From Didymella arachidicola (lineage: Eukaryota > Ascomycota > Dothideomycetes > Pleosporales > Didymellaceae), in contig CM049986.1 of assembly GCA_016630955.3 (NCBI GenBank), positions 2,170,001 through 2,234,000 of the forward strand: 64,000 nucleotides of DNA, given 5' to 3'. The notes below the pieces were generated by a model. It was given only the letters and a program-made list of their open reading frames with translations. It was not told the DNA's origin and did no database searches. Below are positions 11,928-22,398 of the stretch, piece after piece. A program made the position numbers and the translations under genes. Within the stretch, counting starts at the first letter, position 1. Each line of letters opens with the position of its first letter.

Positions 11928-13523
11928 CTACAACATGCTCTTGGGGAAGTTCTTATATGCCTGTCTCACGCCCAAATCCGAGAGAATCTCTTCTGTTCCG
12001 CCCAGAATGGCGTCGAACTTGTATGTGCGGTGGAATTCCTCCACGTACTTGCCCATCCCGGACTGCGTCAGACCTCGTCCACCAAAGATGTTCGTTGCCC
12101 GGTCAGCAATTTCGTGTGCGGAGCGTGTGGCATAAGACTTCAGCAGCCCGATGGGGCCACCGAGCAGCTTCGATTGTTGGGCGTAGGACATGTGCGACAT
12201 CTGGTAGGCAATGGATTCGAGCCAGGCCTGGTTGGCTTCAACCAGAGAGATCATCTCTGCAAGTCTGACACATCGTTAGCATCTCTGCGGATTTTTGTGG
12301 GTTGATCATGGGGTGGGGGCTTACTTCTGTCGAATAGCTGGTTGCTCAACGAGCTTCTTGCCAAAGACTATGCGCTGGTTACACCACTTCAAGCACTCCT
12401 CGACAATTGTGCGCGAGTGTCGAATGACAGCGCAGGCCATCATGAAGCGCTCATGGTTGAAGTTGGCCATGATTACGGCGAAACCCTGGTGCTCCTTGCC
12501 GAGAAGGTTCTCGACGGGGACCTTGCAATCGTTGTATTCAACAAATGCAGTGCCCGCCGTAGTAGAATAGCTGGTCTTAATGAGCTTGGTCTCGAGGTTG
12601 TCGTCCCTCTCAACAAGGAGGACCGAGAAGCCCTTGTCGGTCTTGCAGCCAGTGACGAAGTAGTCACTGAACATGCCGTTTGTGATCCACTTCTTGGTAC
12701 CCCTGACGATGTAGTGCTTGCCATCAGGTGTCAACGTTGCAGTCGTTCTCAGACCGGCAACATCGGAGCCAGCAAAAGCTTCTGTGATAGCAAGACACAT
12801 CTTCTTCTTCCCGCTCAAGACCTCATTGACTACGCGTGTCTTGAGTTCAGTCTCCGGCATCCACTGCAGGACGGCAGTCAAAGAGATGGTCATTCCAGCC
12901 ATGTTACCGTCCTGGAAACCTCTGGCGTTCGCACGTACACCCTCTTGCGCCTGCACAAGATCGTGGAGGTAGTCGAACTCCTCACCCTTGACTACACCGA
13001 GCAAATTCTTGCCGTGAAGGTGCTTTCCAGGACCAAGACGCATAGCCAGCATGTCGTTCGCCGCCATCTTGTCGATCAGTTCCTGAGGAATGTATTTGCC
13101 GCTCTTCTCGCACTCCTGCGCCACAGGTCTGACCTCCTTGTCAATGAACTTGCGCACCTCCTTCTGAAATTTCCTGTGCGTCTCCTTGAAGTATGGGCTT
13201 TTGAACTGCGGACGCAGCCATAGTGGCTCGGCGTAGGGTACGGGGCTGAGGTCGCCGGGCTGAGGGACGATGACTTCGGACTTTTCGCCCTCAATGGTGC
13301 CGATGCACAGGTCGGAGTACTTCTCGAGCACTTCCTGGCGGTGGAGGTTGTAGAAAGCGATGGTGGCGTCTGTCCCTGCGACTTGCTCGAGCACGACCGA
13401 GCCTCCCGGGTGAGCATCGACAAAGTCAGTCAGATCGTACACTTTGTGGTCGACGATACACCACAAGTCTTCGGGTGTGTTGTGCTTCGCGACAGCATCG
13501 CGGGTGAGAGCTTCGCCGGACAT
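11928..13523 (-). CDS. cytochrome b5 / acyl-CoA dehydrogenase fusion
   Basis: Flavoprotein predicted to dehydrogenate an acyl-CoA, with an N-terminal cytochrome b5 domain that could carry electrons. Two exons, 13523-12325 and 12264-11928 (donor GTAAGC, acceptor GTCAG), give 511 aa. Residues 1-75 are cytochrome b5, with HPGG (heme ligand His38) and His61 in FYNLHRQ. The rest is a full acyl-CoA dehydrogenase: N-terminal helical part, middle barrel with AITEAFAGSDVAGLRTTAT and GTKKWITNG, and C-terminal helical part with the FAD/adenine-contacting FGGRGLTQSG and GGTEEI motifs. The start at 13523 gives a normal b5 N-terminus; the longer open frame would add a non-conserved leader, and a TTTTGTAG acceptor-like site suggests a 5' UTR intron. 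The C-terminus SML resembles a weak peroxisomal PTS1. The exact substrate is unknown. The fusion architecture is known in filamentous fungi. Confidence 0.9.
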
Positions 13524-14089
13524 ATCGAGCAGATGCAGAGTGTGTGAGGTCCTACAAAATGACAAGGAGAAGATAGAGAAGACAAAGCGCACAGGACAGG
13601 AGCGTATCGCTACATCTGCAACGTAGTACACGATATTTTGCCTCGGTCAGATTAGGCGCTAGCCTTCTCCGCTCTTCCCTCCACGGTGGTGGAGTGAGTA
13701 GGCGTTCGAAAAACTGGGGTATAGCGAATGAACCGAGGCATAATCAACCGATGTCTGATTGGACAGATAGGCCAGGCATGACTTCCTTGCAGGCGCTAAG
13801 TTGGACGTGTTTCTTCGCCAACATCTGTTGCTGCACATGATGATGATACATTAAATTTGTTCTATACTGCATACCACTCTGTCTTGACTGCCTCGGGAAT
13901 TGAATTCTGCTCGAAGGAACTATTTCCGAAGCAAAGGAGCTTTTTCTTTGGGCTGCTCCGTATTGGAACACTTTACATACCACCATCAGGCGTTCGTCCT
14001 CGCTCCAGAAGTGATCAGTTCGAGATCACGGTGCTTCATTGATGACCTCAAGCTTGTTTGGGCTGATGCTGGTAAGCCAGCAACTATCT
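13524..14089. other. intergenic
   Basis: Promoter side of the b5/acyl-CoA dehydrogenase gene. I see no coding potential beyond short random frames. Confidence 0.4.
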
Positions 14090-15070
14090 AGCTGGCTCGC
14101 CATTCAGGAATTTCCCTTCATCCTTCTCCATCTCCTTGCGCGTCTCAAGTTCTTTCATCCACTATGCAGGTTCCTTCTCCCCTCCTTTCCTGTTAGCCTG
14201 ACACTTCAGAAACTCGGTCTGCTCTTCTTCAGACTCGTTACGCTCGACCTCCAGGCCTTCCAGCTGAGTATAGCTATCATCGTCAAGAACGGCTCTGTCC
14301 GCCCGCCTCTTCGATCGCACAATCCCCTTGAGCGCTGCCATCGACTTCAACTTTGGCTTGGGGTTTGGCTTCGGTTACGCCATGCGCCCGGACTGATTGG
14401 CGATCTTCGCTGACATCTCCAGTTACACCTGTGACGTCATCGATGTCGTTGTCCAATAGCATTTGGGTTGGCTGAGCAGCCTGGGTCTTCTCGACAAAGC
14501 TATCGTCTAAACTCATGTCACTTGCAGCGGACTCATCAATCACTATATCTTATCATAATATTTCAACACGAACCGTATGGGAACAGAGCAGCGAACCCGG
14601 AGACTTCGCCATGTTTCCAGCATTCCACGCAGACGGAAATTGGTGAAGAGCCGTTCCGCTGATTGGATCCGATCCATTGCTGTGATGCTGTTCCTGTCCA
14701 ATACCGTCTGACATGGTAGTAGCTCAAAGACGACGTGGTGGTATGAGTGGAGTTGTCGTGGAGGGTAGGTCTTTCAGTGGAGCACATATTGGTAGATATG
14801 GGTGAACACGTCGATGAAGCGAGCTGTTAGGGGTCAAATGAAAGTATGGTACGAAGTTGTTGCACCCCTTACCTCGTCTATACTACCAGCACGTGCACGC
14901 ATGCCGCAGACGATGCGCTCTGCGACCGTATTTCCTGCTGTGAGGCATGTGTAGAGTTGTTGTAACATTGCAGACCTAAGTATCCATGATGCCCGCGCCG
15001 TCTGCGAACAGGAAAATGATATGAGCTCGGTGAAGCAAGCATCTCTATGGCCAAGTTTTCGTAACGCCAA
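14090..15070 (-). pseudogene. unrecognised, probably decayed minus-strand locus
   Basis: Several minus-strand fragments look protein-coding but do not join into one frame. The block at 14162-14350 (with LKGIVRSKRRADRAVLDDDS and later ESEEEQTEFLKCQANRKGGE) is followed, after a TAG, by another in-frame coding-like stretch, WMKELETRKEMEKDEGKF. The block at 14283-14543 is in another frame, so the two overlap as if frameshifted, and it follows a good acceptor (ATATAG). Further upstream, a frame ending at 14873 stops at a good donor (GTAAGG), and an acceptor follows 49 nt later (CCTAACAG). I do not recognise the protein. It could be a degraded gene, or a real gene with several small introns that I have not solved. 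Confidence 0.25.
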
Positions 15071-16356
15071 ATCTTGGGAAGTGGTATGCCTTACCTAAAG
15101 ACTTCTTGTTAGAACGGACAGTCATGTGCAGGTCCTGCTATTCTATCCTTCAGCTTATTGGGAATATTACGATAAGTGGGTTCATTCCTAGACCTTGTTT
15201 CACGCCAAGCAGCTGAAGCTTTTAAAAGCGGCCACCATGTTCACGTTCGCGTTGACGATCGCGTCAGCACTTGCCTTGAACCTTGGAGCCACTCGGGAGC
15301 CACCAACCGTACCTAAGCACTGCAAACGACGTTTCTGAACGGCAGTCGCAAAGCAAGTCCAAGCAATCAAGCATCAATTTTGGTGCGCAGAAGCTCGCAT
15401 CGTGCGGCTAGACCCGCAGCATCTTTGCAGCCTGCAATACAACCAACTGAATCCTGGTATTGATCACAATGGACAGCAAAGATCTGAGCAACCCATTCAA
15501 GCCATTGCAAGCCACAGCTCGCTGATCCCTTGAGGGTTCCCCGCACCCCTAAAGGCTTCTCACATCATTTGGCAAATATCTGGATGAAGCAACTCCACTC
15601 GCGCAACCTGACAGCAACTTCCATATTGCCCCCTGCTACGCCAGAATTCACACCACGCCTCTCAAGATATGGAAGACATCATGAAAAAAACGCCAATTAC
15701 CCCGCAAATATCGAGTTTGAATACGCTACGACCACACAAGTATGGGTCTCACCACCGGATTAACCCCATCATCTCTCTCTCGCAGACAAAGTTCAGCTAC
15801 ACACGCATACTGCTAGCGGCTCGATTATCACTCACGCGACAAGATGAGGACTATTCAATCAAGCACAAGCACCAGCCGCAAAGCGTATCTGATCTAAAGA
15901 TCGCCAACGTGACCTCGTTTCAGCCTTCCTGAGGCTGTCATCAATACCTGCATTAGTTTACCCAACCAATGCAAGTATGGTTCAGGAGCAGACATACTAA
16001 TGAGCCAATGTCTCTTCACCTACTGCACGGAAATTTGGAATTGTATGCCCGGGCTTGACAAGGTCGAGACTGATTTGAGTGAAGAGTGGTCGCGGCTACG
16101 AACGTCCCTGAATCGCACTGGAAAGCCAGTGTCATAGCGTCCCAAAATTCTAGAAGCTGTCTAGCTGTAGTGTTGCTAGAGGTGAGAAACGCAAAGAACA
16201 GATCCAGAACGAAATCTAGAGCATGCATAAGGCAGAGCACCTCCATTACCCAGGGGTTCACAACAGACAACTCGCTCAGGTCCCCAAGTCCGGAATCCGG
16301 GTTGGACCTTTCCATCACCCTCACCTTCCCTTGCAATATCAGAGTCGGCTCTAGTC
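15071..16356. other. intergenic
   Basis: No gene recognised. Short frames on both strands lack domains and splice partners. The right end is the promoter side of the SAT4-type gene that starts at 16357. Confidence 0.4.
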
Positions 16357-17886
16357 ATGCCTGGAGGCATTCACGTTCCACTCGATGTTCTCTTGGCTTG
16401 GCCGGCCCCTAACTACAGTAATCCCGTCACTCGATCGAAGTACGTTCTCATCTTCTCCTGTATCGTAGGCCCGATCAGCATCGCACTGCTATGTGCATGA
16501 CTATGGGTTCGCATACATATGCAACGTAATGCAGGCTGGGATGACTGGCTTATGCTGGCAGCAGCAGTAAGTACCTTTAGGCTTCCCAGTGCAGGATGTC
16601 CACTGACAGAATAGCTTCCTATGACGGCTTTAACTATCATCTTCCCCTTAGGTAGGTCGCTAGCCCCTCATTCAGGTCTGTAACTAATACTATACGTAGT
16701 CACAGAAGTGTACCGCTTCGACCGTCATGTATGGGACGTCGAATACAAATGCTTCCCAGATCAAAGGAAGTTCGTTCTGGCCATCTACATACTCTACTCT
16801 CTCGTTTCGGGCTTGATTAAGCTATCTATCCTCCTCTTCTATCGCCGTCTATCATCTCGAGCTGTCTCACCCGCCTTCCGCTGGACAATGCGAATAACAA
16901 TGTTCCTGATTGGCAGCTACAGCATCGCATTCACCGTCATGCCGATTCTTGCTTGCAGACCAATCTCCGCCTTTTGGGACCAGATGGACTTCGTCAAACT
17001 AGCTCGAGGCTACGAGTGGACATGCCTTAATGAGGGCGCAAACATAGTAGCGCACGGCGTCATATCCACACTGCAAGACCTGGTCGTGGCTTCTCTACCC
17101 GCTCTGCTCTGTTGGAATCTGCAGATGGCGCTGCGACAGAAGATTGCGCTTTACGGCGTCTTTGCCTTGGGATATACGAGCGTTGCCGTCGGCGCAATGC
17201 GCACATATCAGGGATATCGTCTCTTCTTCACGACCTATGATGTTACCTGGATTGCAAGCGATATCTGGTTCTGGTCCTTGCTCGAATTACACATTGGCGC
17301 AATCTGCGGCAATGCTCCGGCACTCAAGATCTTCTTTGAGAAGGTGCTTGAGGTTGATCGTTTGACTAGCCGGACTCGATCACGCTCACGCCCGCAATCG
17401 TACGGATCGAAGAGACAGCACTCAAGTAAGGGCAACTAGTTGTCCAGAATTATCCATGGGAATACAAGGAGAAGAAACTGGTTTAAAAGACTCATTCTTT
17501 TCGGCGAAGACGAGGGTGTCCAGCACGAGATCTCACATCCGCGCGCCGTAACACTGCAGACGAAGGAACACGTTGGACTTGGCCAGGAGACGCTCCGTGA
17601 TAGCATGACGAGACCTTTGACATCAGAGTACATCGACACGTTGTTAATACTTGACAATCGGACAAACGACATGGAGTTGGGGACGCTACCATGGTTTCCT
17701 TCAGACGATAATGTGCATGCTCTGCCGCCGGTACTGCCGCCTGTATCTTCAGGATCAAGAGGCGGAAGGCCCTCGCCACTATCTCGAGTGCGTGCAAGTT
17801 GGAGCATAGAAGGTCGGAGGTTTATATGGCGGGCTTGGGAGATCAACGCTCGGATGCAAGGAGACGGGCTCCCACGTTGGATCTGA
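16357..17886 (+). pseudogene. SAT4/rhodopsin-domain integral membrane protein gene with in-frame stops
   Basis: A fungal seven-helix rhodopsin-domain (SAT4/DUF3176-like neighbourhood) protein of unknown function. It starts with the typical MPGGIHVPLDVLLAWPAPNY at 16357 and reads well to ISIALLCA, then meets TGA at 16498-16500. The same frame continues with LWVRIHMQRNAGWDDWLML, matching the family, so a CGA arginine codon seems to have become TGA. Later exons: to 16570 (donor GTAAGT), 16615-16651, then 16700-17439 with helices, the conserved Trp/Cys-containing loop and an NAPALKIFFEK end. After the TAG at 17437 the same frame stays open to 17886. Alternatives: a 42-nt intron 16493-16534 would remove the first stop but also a conserved segment, and an 84-nt intron 17426-17509 would bypass the second. 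Pseudogene is the simplest reading; an edited or alternatively spliced gene is possible. Confidence 0.65.
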
Positions 17887-18017
17887 TGCACATATAAAGT
17901 AATTCTCCAACAAGACAAGAATCTCTTCATGACATATGTGTGGATCATTTTCTAATGAGAGAATAATCGTTTTACAATTTGGAGATCAGCGACGGGTTTT
18001 CACATCCAATCCGACCA

Positions 18018-20723
18018 CTACGACTTTGTAATTTCGACCGTTGCGGCATCACCTGAAAGATCGATAGCAAAGCCACCTCGTTCCTGCTTTGCGCCCGCAA
18101 CGGTAAAACTAACACTGCTAGAACCAGGTTGCTCCAGCCAGACGATCGTAGACTTAGCCTGCAGCGCCTTCTCCGAAACAGCAGGAACGACTTTGAGGCT
18201 GAGCTTCTGCGCGGCCTCGTCGTGAATGACCTCTGTGATCGCACCAGCACTGATTTCAACCTTCAATCCAATATCCGAAATGAATACACGCTTCCTGACC
18301 GCATCCCTGGGCGCGACGACAGTCGATGTAGCTGTAGACTTTCCTTCATCGATGTCACCACCAAAAGCCTGGATGCCGAACTTGCCGTCCTTGACAATGT
18401 AGACAGTCTGCCCAAGGGCAAGGCCCAAGAAACCCTGTCCGTAGTCGCCAGAGTACGGATCCCATTTCAGCAGCTCAGGAAAGGAGTGGAACGCGGCCGA
18501 TGCAAAGCCGCCCTCGTCAATATTGGTGAGGGGCCCAGTATTGCCTGCGAAACCCACACGGAGCGCGTACAGATTGTCTTTGGGGCTGTGCTCGTACGAG
18601 TGCAGCATGGGCAGCGAATTGAGACCAGAGCCGTAGTGATGGATCTGGCGCTCGATTTGCTGGATCTTGGCGCCGTAGACGAAGTCCCAGTAGCGGCGTG
18701 CGTTGCCGTTCCAGCCCCAATGGGCAACCGTTGGCATGTAGGCGAGGATGCTGTTGATGGCTTTGGCCGGCGTGTTGGCCAGGTTAAAGTAAGACGTCCA
18801 GTAGTAAACACCTTCCTGGCCGGTGCTGTCCCATGCCATTTCGCTGCCGAAGGGAATAGCTTGGGTCTCCCAGTAATTGGCACGGAAGCGCATCGACTCC
18901 TCGAGAGCGGAAGCTTCGCTAGCCAAGCCTTCGCGTTTGAGATCCTTGAGAAGCTCACCGAGAACCCATTCCCCCATAAGTCCGACTAGAGCATAGTCGC
19001 AATTTACGCCTTCGTTGGATAGACAGTACTGTGTGGTGTTGAACGCACGGCCGAGGTACCATGACCAGTTAGCTCGGAGCTTTGTGTCTGGGAAGTTTCT
19101 AGCAGTTCGGTACAGCGACCAGTAGGTAGCAACTGGGTGGATGTAGTTGTAGGCGCGGCGTGTGGTGTATGCGCGTGCCTTGTCCCATGCTGCCCACGTG
19201 TTCCAATTGATCGAGCTGTCGTAAGTGTAGTTGACAGCACCAGGCTCATAGTAGAACGCACTGGCAACGACACCAAAGGTGCCATTCTGCTGCAGGGTGC
19301 CGACAATCGTCTCATGTACGAATTCGTCAACGATAGACACTTCGTCTGCATTAGGCTGGGCAAACTGCTTCATAGAAGTTGCAAGATATGCTCCAGTACC
19401 AGCTTCGTCACTAATACCAGCGAACCACACGCGCTCATCTTGTTCGACAATCTTTCCGACGGAACGATCATAAGTCATGATGGAAGGTGCGCGGAAGAAT
19501 GGATCCGAGATGTTGGTGAAATGAGCTGCGGTCGAGAAGAAGTGAGCCATGTCAGCAAGCGCAGATGGCGCTGGCTTGGTGATCTTGTAGTGCACTGTCT
19601 GCGTCTTGCCATCGTCGTAGGAAATCGTGACACGAACTCGTCCCCATGCTGAAGCTACCGGTGTAAGCTTGTAGGCAGAGTCTGTTGACGATATTTTCGT
19701 GACAGTGAAGGCGCCTTCGGTGTCGACATTCTTGATCGGCGAAGTATGTGTGATGTACAAGCGAGCTGAGGCGTCGGCTGGCACAATATAGCCTGGTATG
19801 CCCACTGCAAGTGGAGATCCAGTCTTGACTACGGCGTCTTCGATCGTTTGGATCTTCTCAGCAACTGAGAATCGAAGTCCGACAGAGTATGTCTCTCCAG
19901 CTTGCAGAATTCGTGAAGTCGGCTCATTCCAAGGCGTACTATCCTTCCACTCGTTTTGGGCGTATGCCAGACTATGAATTTGCCACTCATAGTTGCCTTC
20001 GAAGGTCTGCGATTGGTAGCCGAAGTTCCCTTGTGGCTCTTCGAGGAATCTCCAAGCCTCGAACTTTGCTGCTTCAATCGGCGTGATGACCAGAGCATTT
20101 CCAGTGCCTTCTAGATGTGAGATACGCACATAGCCTGCGTCAAAACCAATGTATGGGTCAGCGAGGGCGCACTTAGCGGCCGTGTCTTCGGCAAGTCTGT
20201 CAGTGAAGATGTTATTGATGCTAACGGGCAGACCGAGGCTTCCCAATTCCACGGTCTCATTACCGTCATTTGTAATGTTAAACCGTACTGCGAAGTCGTC
20301 CTCGTATTGAAGCCACTCCCTGATGACTTTAATAGGGATTCCAGTGGGTAAAGTAGGTGCTAGATTTGCAGCAGCAATGACGTTCTGGCCGGTTTCATTT
20401 AGCGCTATAACGGGCTTGCGTGTGCTTGCAGAGTCAACTCCGGTCCACGCACCACCACCCGATGTACGGTAACGAAGTGTAATATCACCCAGATGATGGG
20501 CGCCGTTGAAGGCTAGTTGAGCAAGCCGATCGGATGGGAGAAAATCGAAATCGTTTCCAGTCGAATTGAGGGATGCGAGGGTCTGGGAGCTTTTGACGAT
20601 CTCACCTTTGAGACTCCCGGCTTCGAAAGTGGTAAAACCTTTGCTGAGCCCAAGATCATCTTGACCTTTGACTATTGCAGGCGTAAAGACCAGTAACGAA
20701 AGCGCAATATTGGACAGAATCAT
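18018..20723 (-). CDS. secreted DUF5695-like protein, possibly carbohydrate-active
   Basis: Single-exon frame of 901 aa starting at the ATG at 20723. Residues 1-20 are a signal peptide (MILSNIALSLLVFTPAIVKG), so the protein is predicted to be secreted. The body matches the DUF5695 family as I recall it: an N-terminal beta-rich part (about 25-370, with FNGAHHLGDITLRYRTS) and a C-terminal part rich in Trp, Tyr and His (WSWYLGRAFN, WAAWDKARAYT, HWGWNGNARRYWDF), reminiscent of alpha/alpha-toroid sugar-active enzymes. Several N-glycosylation sequons (NST, NFT-like) are present. No biochemical function is known to me; a glycan-degrading role is inference from secretion and composition. Its 3' end converges on the interrupted SAT4-type gene, about 130 bp away. 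Confidence 0.8.
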   Translation of the reverse strand: MILSNIALSLLVFTPAIVKGQDDLGLSKGFTTFEAGSLKGEIVKSSQTLASLNSTGNDFDFLPSDRLAQLAFNGAHHLGDITLRYRTSGGGAWTGVDSASTRKPVIALNETGQNVIAAANLAPTLPTGIPIKVIREWLQYEDDFAVRFNITNDGNETVELGSLGLPVSINNIFTDRLAEDTAAKCALADPYIGFDAGYVRISHLEGTGNALVITPIEAAKFEAWRFLEEPQGNFGYQSQTFEGNYEWQIHSLAYAQNEWKDSTPWNEPTSRILQAGETYSVGLRFSVAEKIQTIEDAVVKTGSPLAVGIPGYIVPADASARLYITHTSPIKNVDTEGAFTVTKISSTDSAYKLTPVASAWGRVRVTISYDDGKTQTVHYKITKPAPSALADMAHFFSTAAHFTNISDPFFRAPSIMTYDRSVGKIVEQDERVWFAGISDEAGTGAYLATSMKQFAQPNADEVSIVDEFVHETIVGTLQQNGTFGVVASAFYYEPGAVNYTYDSSINWNTWAAWDKARAYTTRRAYNYIHPVATYWSLYRTARNFPDTKLRANWSWYLGRAFNTTQYCLSNEGVNCDYALVGLMGEWVLGELLKDLKREGLASEASALEESMRFRANYWETQAIPFGSEMAWDSTGQEGVYYWTSYFNLANTPAKAINSILAYMPTVAHWGWNGNARRYWDFVYGAKIQQIERQIHHYGSGLNSLPMLHSYEHSPKDNLYALRVGFAGNTGPLTNIDEGGFASAAFHSFPELLKWDPYSGDYGQGFLGLALGQTVYIVKDGKFGIQAFGGDIDEGKSTATSTVVAPRDAVRKRVFISDIGLKVEISAGAITEVIHDEAAQKLSLKVVPAVSEKALQAKSTIVWLEQPGSSSVSFTVAGAKQERGGFAIDLSGDAATVEITKS

Positions 20724-22398
20724 ATTGGCTATTAAAGATGCTCAACATGTGGAGAGTGGCACACCTGTTGTGTGCGGAGATCCCACCCTGCCATTACTTC
20801 TTATACCATCGATCCATCGAGAGCAGACCTTGAACGGAGCATTGCCGCGCTTTTTCGGCAGGCGGGGTTGTTGTACCCGACGTGTAGTGATCGCCACTGA
20901 GCCTGCAGACTTGTGGGTGCCGTGTCTGTAACCTTCGTATCCTTGTGTGGATATTGATTACGCGATTGCTGCAGCCTCGCTGATCAGTGCAGCGCGGTCG
21001 ACAAACCACGAGAGGACTGTAGACTATGGGAAACCGTATGAACCAGAGCTGCCACCAATAAGGACATGCAATCGTCAAGATCGCGAGGAGCACAAGATTC
21101 TGTGTTACGTTTATGGCGGCAATAAGGACTTGTCGGTCGTAAGGTCGTCGAACGGTGGCATGACGAATCCGGGGAAGGGTGGGTAGCGGGGCGAAGCGAG
21201 CTGTAAACGCCTGTGCTGTACCAATCGTAGGGAGAAACCGCCGCTCTGTTTCCGCTGGCCGTTCCCTCGAACGGCAGGTAGCATTGCCTGCTGCCCTTAA
21301 TCCTCCCATCCATGTCTCCATACCTGCAGGTACTGCTGTTTTCAGTGCCATATTTCTCTGGTTCAAGGCAAAATAATGATAAGCACAATGTCAGAGGATC
21401 GTAATGCCTACACGTGAGTATATTAGCCCGAATTCGGTACATCTCAGTTTGCAGAAAATAGTTTGAACGATTCTAGGCATTGGTATATCCCTGAACGACA
21501 TGGTTCTCACGGTTGATCGGATTGGCTAGTGTCGAAAAGTATCGCTCGTGATCCGCTGACGGGCGTTGTTTTTGACGCGACAAAAGTCGAACAGCGTCCC
21601 TGTATGTGTCTGGACAAGACGTTCAGGAGTCCTGAGATATGTTAATACCAGTACTTCGCAGTCGCTTCCACATCGTGCCGTCTCTGACACTAAGCCCAAC
21701 GTCGAAGGTTGGGAGAAGAAGAGCCATGGCCTCCTTCAAGCTGCTGATGATCTCACGAGTAGGGTCTTGATAGTCAAAGCTGTGCGAGTGCATCGACTGC
21801 TTTTACTCAGCCAAAGCCTGCGATAATTGAAACGACGCTCTGTCTCGAATCATAGTCGACAGAAGCGTTATTACTGTCAGGCTGCGATTGACTGAGTATT
21901 ATTTAGTGTGGCCGAAAACAAGCCCGCGGCTACGGTGTCAGCGTTAGGTAAGTTCTTTCTGCATACTGCTAGGTCTGGCTGTGCAGAGATGCTCCATCAG
22001 TTGCCTGAAGAAAGGAAATTTCGATCCTAGCACGGGGAAAGGTAATTACACAGGCTGACCATCGTGGGATTATGAACACCAGAAGCTGCGGAATCGAAGC
22101 CTTGTCTCTCAGCAAGAACAACGGCCTTTTCTTGGACAAAGCTTCTCCTGGCGCTTTGCAACAAACCTCATCGCCTTCGATTCACCACGGCTCTTTCGGT
22201 TCGGATCGTCCGACAGCCGTCGCGTATCTCGTAAGCCGCAAGTCCGAAATCACTGTTGGCGCGCGCTGCCGTTACCCGCCTACCGCCGCAGGGCTCAGAG
22301 CTAAACACGATGACGCAAAATATATCTGACCGCTTACCCTCCAACGTGCTCCACTGCACATTCCCTCACTCCTCCCATCTTCGAACGCGATTCACAGA
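20724..22398. other. intergenic between divergent genes
   Basis: Shared upstream region of the DUF5695 gene (-) and the Sec14-like gene (+), 1.7 kb. The open frames are short and not domain-bearing. The last 150 bp before 22399 are CT-rich, with TTCCCTCACTCCTCCC-like runs, as expected for a fungal leader. Confidence 0.45.

Noticed and set aside
12342..13223. 293-codon plus-strand frame
   Set aside because: Antisense shadow of the acyl-CoA dehydrogenase coding exon.
18129..18989. 286-codon plus-strand frame
   Set aside because: Antisense shadow of the DUF5695 gene.
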